Of a stretch of DNA of 64,000 nucleotides, positions 58,421 through 64,000 are shown in pieces. Under the pieces are notes generated by a model. The model had not been told where the DNA came from and did no database searches. It saw only the letters and a list, made by a program, of their open reading frames with translations. Within the stretch, counting starts at the first letter, position 1, and every line of letters starts with the position of its first letter. Both the position numbers and the translations under genes were made by a program. The stretch lies in assembly GCA_947000775.1 (NCBI GenBank), contig CAMQGK010000038.1:806001-870000 (forward strand), in the 5' to 3' direction. The stretch comes from Pterois miles (taxonomy: Eukaryota; Chordata; Actinopteri; Perciformes; Scorpaenidae).

Positions 58421-60749
58421 CTTATCATAACACATAACATTTATATCATGTAACTTTCAATAAGGATCGCTTAATATGCTATGTCACTTGGCCTGCATGC
58501 AGCTCATTGTACTATGTCACTTGCTCTGACCAAATGCAAAAATGTCAACATATTTGTGATTTGCAGAAATGTACAATGCCAGCATTTTTTCCAACCGACT
58601 GGCCTGTGTCAACTTATTAGTGCTTCAAGGGTATTGTAGTTGGCCTTACCAATAAGCTGGCACACATCAAGTTATTTACTGAGCTGTGTCTGCTTTATGG
58701 AATGCCTCAACACTTTTTAATTTGTGTCCTGGAAGTGGGTTTACCCTGGATTTATTAAAACAACTTGTGAAACTTAAGCCAGCAGTAGTTTTACAGCTTA
58801 AAGACCGAAAGTGAGACCATACTTCCCATCATATCCCACATGACACAGTACTTTTAAAACAAGTGTAATTCCCCAGTCTCTGAGGAAGAGGCCAGGACAC
58901 CAAGACCTGAAATAGATTTAGTCAAAAGGAATGTGGCTCTTTTTGGTCCAAAGATCCACCTTTTTTCATCAAGCCCCAATTATTCAGTGTGACTTTACAG
59001 GATATACTTTTTTTTTTTTTTTTTCATTCTCTGATATTTGGGGAAAAAAATGTCTTTTTCAGATTCAACATTTGCTCATTTATTTTTTGATTATTTTCTG
59101 ATAATGTTCTTGCACTGCTTGTTGTGCCTATGAACACAGCAGCTATGGTTTACTAAGACATACTTCCTCTGGCTGTTGAGGGCAATTATGCAGATTTTGG
59201 TTTCATAAATCAACAGGAGGGGTTCATTTTAATGCACTCCCTTGCATATTTCCCTCCATTGCTTCTCCTCAGAATACCTAATCAGGTCAAAAATGCTGCA
59301 ACCCAACTGTCCCCATCACATATATTTAATAAATAGTAAATTGGGCGATTATCATTGATAGAATTCAGTTTGAAATAGCAGACATGGATGTTTCAAGCCA
59401 GGATCACAGCTACACCACAACTGAATCAGTAGAGCTACAGCTACAATTAGGTCCAATGTTAAGGTTGTGTTCTTTACAAAATGATTAATTAAAGGATTTG
59501 TGGTCACCTCATACCATTTATACTTCATTTCTCTTGTCAGTCTCTTGATCCTGCCCTCCATTAGCACCAAATTTGTTGTACGACAAGGCTGGTTTGTTGA
59601 TCCTCCAAATGAAGTAACTGGCAAATCACAGCAGCATACAAATCAGTTGTTCACTCCCCTGCTGTGAGTGGAGGTAGCACGGCCTAAAGATAAAACTCCA
59701 TGAATTAAGAGGAGACAAAATTGCGTGGACACCTATAATTGGAGACACACTGAGTTGATCATGCTCAAGCTGCAAGATGAAACTTCAGAGATTCGCCTGG
59801 CACAAAGGGCTTTTATGAAATTAAAATGCTATATAAAGGAAGACAAAAAACAAGACACATAATACAATATGTAAAATAGATGACAAGAGGTTGTCTCAGC
59901 ACATTTTTGGTGTTTCCATAGTTTATGATACTCATAGTATCCAATGTGCTTGGAAATAGGTTGAGATTAGGACAAAACGATTATGATCCTGACCATTAGG
60001 GTGAGTTAGGCTGTGCTACATCCACTTAAAAGTTGTTCTGTGTCTACACTGAGGAGCTTGGAGTAGACAGTCCAGATTAGATCAGCCTAAGAGGAAACTA
60101 CTGTAGGACTAGCAATGTCAAAAGTGTAATACATATCAACACAACTGTAAGCATAGCAACATAAATGTTACGGAAGTGCAAATGATGCATAATTTTAAAT
60201 TTTGTTAATTTTTCTGCAGGTTTTGAAAGCCAGGGAATGCACTGAAGCTCTGTTTTCAACCATTTTTTCTCTGTGATATTGGATAATGTTACAGAGGCAA
60301 ATAGAGGATTATGTTATTAATCTGATTACTTTGATAATAAGATTTAAATTGCTAATTTGTTTGGATTCATTGGCTATTAATCGATTTAGAATGTTTATAA
60401 ACCACTTTATTCTGGAAGGATATACTATATGCAAATATAGATAATGACATTAAATACTGGCAAAGGTGGAAAAAGATTTATTGAAGCTGAAGGCCAGATG
60501 AGAAGTTTGAATTTAATTTAAAAAGAATATTAGGTGTAGTATTTTAAAGCATTTGCTTTTTGTAATGAAAGGCTGTCAGTGTTTTCTATGTAATATTGAA
60601 ATACATTTGTATGTATGAAGTAGGATCAAGCTTTCCCTCTTTTTTATTTTATTACTGAAGAAAGTAGAGAAGGCTTACTGATGGACAGTGAGTCCCCATG
60701 AGCCCCTACAGAACTGAACCAAGCCACAAAGAAGAGAACAAGGTACCAG
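58421..60749. other. unassigned non-coding DNA
   Basis: A 17-base T run at 59008-59024. No other repeat or exon recognised in about 2.3 kb. Confidence 0.45.
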
Positions 60750-63240
60750 CCAGGAGGACCAAAATCAAATGGCCCAAGGTGATGAGTGGCATGGTGTAAA
60801 TTTGATGCTGACTTGACAAAGATACTGGAGGGGTTATTGTAAGGAGGAGCGGAGTACAAATTTAAATTGTTCGGGGATATCCTACATCAGGAATGCAAGG
60901 ACAGGTCTGGTGAAGCCACCAAACAAAGGACTGCTTTGAGAGAGAGGGGGAGGGAGATTGGCCAGTTGGAACCAAGGTGACACCAACTCCACAAAAACTG
61001 AAAGAAGGCAATTCAGGCAGAGAAAGATGGCCTGAAAACTCTCTGGGAGGATTTTAGACAAAGCTTGGCAAGTGCAGGAAATGGAAAGAAAAGATTCTTC
61101 AAGTATTTGCAACCCTTTCAAGCATGACAGATGCCAGGTTGCTGGAGGAGAAAAATGTTGGAAGCTGGAAGTCACCAGGTAGCAGCTGTAACAGCATGTC
61201 ATGAGGCAGTGCAGTGATCCAACAAGGAATGTCCTATTATGAACACCAGGGCCTTGTCCTACCCCACTGACAGTCACTGAAAATCAAGCTCAATGAAGTC
61301 AGGTATGCCGGGGAGAAGGTAAGGGCCTCATCAGCATCAGGCCTTAACACAGTACCCTGGAAGCTCTATAAGAACTGCCCTAAGGTGCTACAACCTCTAT
61401 CATAACTGCGTGGAAAGAATGGAAAATCGGTCTTCATCCCGGAGGAGGTGAACTCCAAAGACAATGGCCAATTCAGGAACATCACCTTGTTAAATGCCAA
61501 AAGTAAGATCTTCTACTCAGTGCCTGCCAGAAGGATGACCATTAACCTGATAGAGAATGGCTATGTTGACGCCAACTTCCACAAGGTGGAAGTGCCAGGA
61601 TTTGGGAAGTATAAAGTATGAGAAGAAAAACCTGCATGTCATCTGGCTCTACCTTGCCTTATGGATCACCCCCACACCAGCTAATCAACTGTGCCATGGA
61701 GTTCTTCCACATGCCCTTCTGTATTAAGATTTTAGTAGCAAACTACTTCAAGGACCTGCAGATGTGCTTTGCCCTCCAGGATTTCACCAGCTGGTGCCGA
61801 CAGCAAGATTTAGGAATCACTTTGGGGTGTACAATTTCTCATGTCCTGTTCATGGCAGCTTTTGAGATAATCCTCATTGGAGCAAGACATGGATGAGATC
61901 ACCAGCCTCCTTCAGCAGCATGTACATCCAGAATGACGGAGGACGGAGCTGATGTCCTGGGCAATAATTCTGATGAAGTCCTCAGAGTCACATAGCCTTC
62001 CTCTCAGAAGAAGAGTTAAGAACGGCAGTACCATCTTTGTCGTAGAGGGCAAGAAAACCCCACTCCTGTCTGAGCAACCCATCAAAAGTCTGGGGAGATA
62101 GTACACAGCAAAGCTCTACTAACAAACAGATGGGGAGAACTGTGGTGAAGCAGGTCTCAGAACGCCTGGCAAGGATCACCCAAAGGCAATTCCCTGGAAA
62201 GCACAAAGTATGGTGCTACCAGTTCACTCTCTCTATCCACAGTAAGTAAGATGGATTGGGCTGCCATGGTGCTTCTCTGAAACTGGTCTCTTTGGGAAGA
62301 ACACTTTGCAGCTACCGTTGCCATTCATTACTTTAGACTACAACCAGCAAAAGCCCAGGCTGGTCCTCAAACTAAGACAGTCCAATGATCAGCCAGTGAG
62401 GAATGCAAATGCCAAAGTCATTACTGGCCATAAGTAGAAAGCCAAAGCTGAAGTCAACTAAGAAGTAGGAAGCAGAACTAGGGTGGGGCCACAAGGGCTA
62501 AGAGGGCTACAAGATCAAGGCTGTGTCGCAGGGCTGAAAAGGAGGGTGGGAAACCTGGAACGGGGTTGTCGATCAGAAAATCACTTGGTTAGAATTGTGG
62601 AAGATCCCATAGACAATATTCAGCTCATCAGGTCAATCTATGACATTCCCTGTCCTTGGATGCTCCAGCAGTGTGTTGCAAACAAGCGATGCTGCTTGCT
62701 CTGCAATGCCCCCTCTAGCTCATCTTATCAGCCTGCAAGACCAGACTTTCACAGGGGTGCTACAGCTGGCACCAGTCCCAGGTCCTGAGAAAGCTAGCCC
62801 AGGTGCTGGAGGGGTGCCGGCAGGAAAGCAGGAGATGATCACCACCAGTGGAACACTGTATCCACAGGAGGAAGACACACTGATAGAAACACCAAGGCTC
62901 TTCTCCTCTGACCAGTAGTGGAATATGAGATTTAATCTTGGCTCGCCACGTCTCTCCATGCTGACGTTGTAGTGTGGTCCGCTACAGCTAAAGCTGTACT
63001 CTTCATTGAGATCACAATACGGAGGAGGGTAGTAAGGCTTTGAATGAAAGAAGACAAAGTTCTAAGAACTGGCTTCTGAATGCTGGCTGTAGGACCACCA
63101 CCTATCCAAATGAGGTTGGCTGCTGTGGGTTTGTGGGGCTGTCAGCCAAATGACTACTGAGGGATACAAGGGGAAAACTGAAGAAGGCAAAGAAAGAACA
63201 GACTGAGGAGGTGAAGAAGGGCAGTTTTTGTACTTTCACC
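60750..63240 (+). pseudogene. decayed LINE with RT and restriction-like endonuclease
   Basis: A relic of a non-LTR retrotransposon polyprotein is spread over all three frames. In order: FDADLTKILE (60801-60830), from the region before the RT; VRASSASGLNTVPWKLYKNC (61319-61378); SVFIPEEVNSKDN... into the RT fingers (61427-61618); SPPHQLI...LGCTIS from the RT palm (61618-61898); a thumb-like stretch near 61950-62100; a CxxC-type RCCLLCNAP (62687-62713) of the zinc-binding region; HADVVVWSATAKAVLFIEIT (62957-63016); and EVGCCGFVGLSAK (about 63102-63140). The last two are the PD-(D/E)XK-like restriction-type endonuclease of early-branching LINEs (R2/NeSL/Utopia-like group; clade unresolved). The FxDD catalytic box is not found; a gap appears where it should be. 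Dozens of stops and frame changes make it inactive. Confidence 0.8.
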
Positions 63241-64000
63241 TTTGCTACTGAGACTACAGTCATTGTTCGAGAACATCAAGGTTCAAAACAACATACTATG
63301 CTGAGAATTAACCTCGTGCAGTCTTGTTATTAATGAATAATGTCATCTCTGCAGGACTTATGTAGGCATGAGTGAGAAGATATACTGTAAATGTATCATT
63401 TTCACATAATGTGTAAACTGTGCATGTCCAAAAGCATGCACTCTTTATCAAACCACAGAAAACAACACATGAAAACGGGATGACATGCTGGTGGCATGTG
63501 GCGTTTACAGATCATTTTCAGCACACAAAGCAAGACAACAGTAGACATCAGCTTTGCGTTTGATTGCTTCAAAATATGCAGGAAAAAAAATAAAAGGTTT
63601 AATCAAAGTTTGTGAAAATATGGATCTGTGCAGGGGTAGAGAGAATAAAGTAAAAAGAAACCCTGTTGAGTGAACAGATACAGAATATTGTTGTTAAAAT
63701 CTATTTCAGATAGTGGTATGCCAACCGGCCAATTTAATTTTTAATTACTACACTGCAATAGGCCCACTTGATGAGGCGCTAACAGTGTTCATCACATAGC
63801 AGACTTAGTTCAAAGAAGGAGAAAAGCATTCTCTTGCTTTTTTCAAATATTCTACGACAGATTGAATCTACTGACAAACCATGAACACCTATTGTTGTTT
63901 TTCTTCCTGAATGACAACCTATTCTCCACCTGTCAAGAGGGACTGGCACTGCTAATGGACATACATACACAACCACGCACCGTTTCTCAGGTAAAGGTTA
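63241..64000. other. unassigned non-coding DNA
   Basis: Nothing recognised; the window ends without a feature crossing its edge that I can identify. Confidence 0.45.

Overview
The window looks like intergenic or intronic DNA from a spiny-rayed (percomorph-type) teleost fish. It is AT-rich. No open reading frame is long enough to be an intact gene; the longest, about 140 codons, sit in repeats, microsatellites or compositionally biased DNA. It is packed with (CA/GT)n and (AT)n microsatellites, short inverted-repeat DNA elements with the 'TAGGGCTGTCAA' and 'TAGGGCTGCA' hAT-type ends seen across perch-like fishes, a Rex3 (RTE) retroposon with its GATG tail, a tRNA-derived SINE, and a decayed LINE with a restriction-like endonuclease domain. 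Nothing bacterial, viral or operon-like is present. No exon can be assigned to a known gene.

Layout. 0-9.4 kb: mostly unassigned DNA, with a dispersed repeat at 180-445 carrying CRE/E-box palindromes, a SINE-like fragment (3.1 kb), a second repeat (3.2-3.6 kb), a reverse hAT MITE (7.18-7.78 kb) and a 257-bp inverted-repeat element (9.14-9.40 kb). 10.8-14.3 kb: a full-length hAT MITE with target-site duplication, three pieces of a 'Family C' repeat and a SINE-like copy. 19.4-20.3 kb: Rex3. 22.7-23.4 kb: a T-rich degenerate tandem array. 25.3-26.0 kb: a 724-bp inverted-repeat element with an internal tandem duplication. 26.7-27.7 kb: a SINE-like/hAT/microsatellite composite. 29.2-30.0 kb: a cluster of three DNA-transposon pieces.

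31.7-38.9 kb: Family D and Family C repeats, another hAT MITE and a third hAT-type MITE. 41.44-41.88 kb: a 32-bp minisatellite with 13 full units, followed ten bases later by a splice-like segment that is the best (still weak) exon candidate. 44-47 kb: repeats and a 121-bp GT tract. 48-50 kb: a purine-rich and CpG-richer stretch that may hold a promoter or untranslated exon, and a 110-bp GT tract. 52.1-57.2 kb: a retroelement 3' end, a clean tRNA-SINE, a TTAA-type MITE and a second SINE copy whose body is replaced by A, G and C homopolymers, probably an assembly artefact. 60.75-63.24 kb: the decayed endonuclease-type LINE.

There is no cooperating gene system. What the parts share is transposon biology: SINE-like copies carry tails like the LINEs nearby, and the short inverted-repeat elements were presumably moved by transposases encoded elsewhere. 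Family names rest on recognition from memory plus direct comparison of copies within the window; no database was searched.
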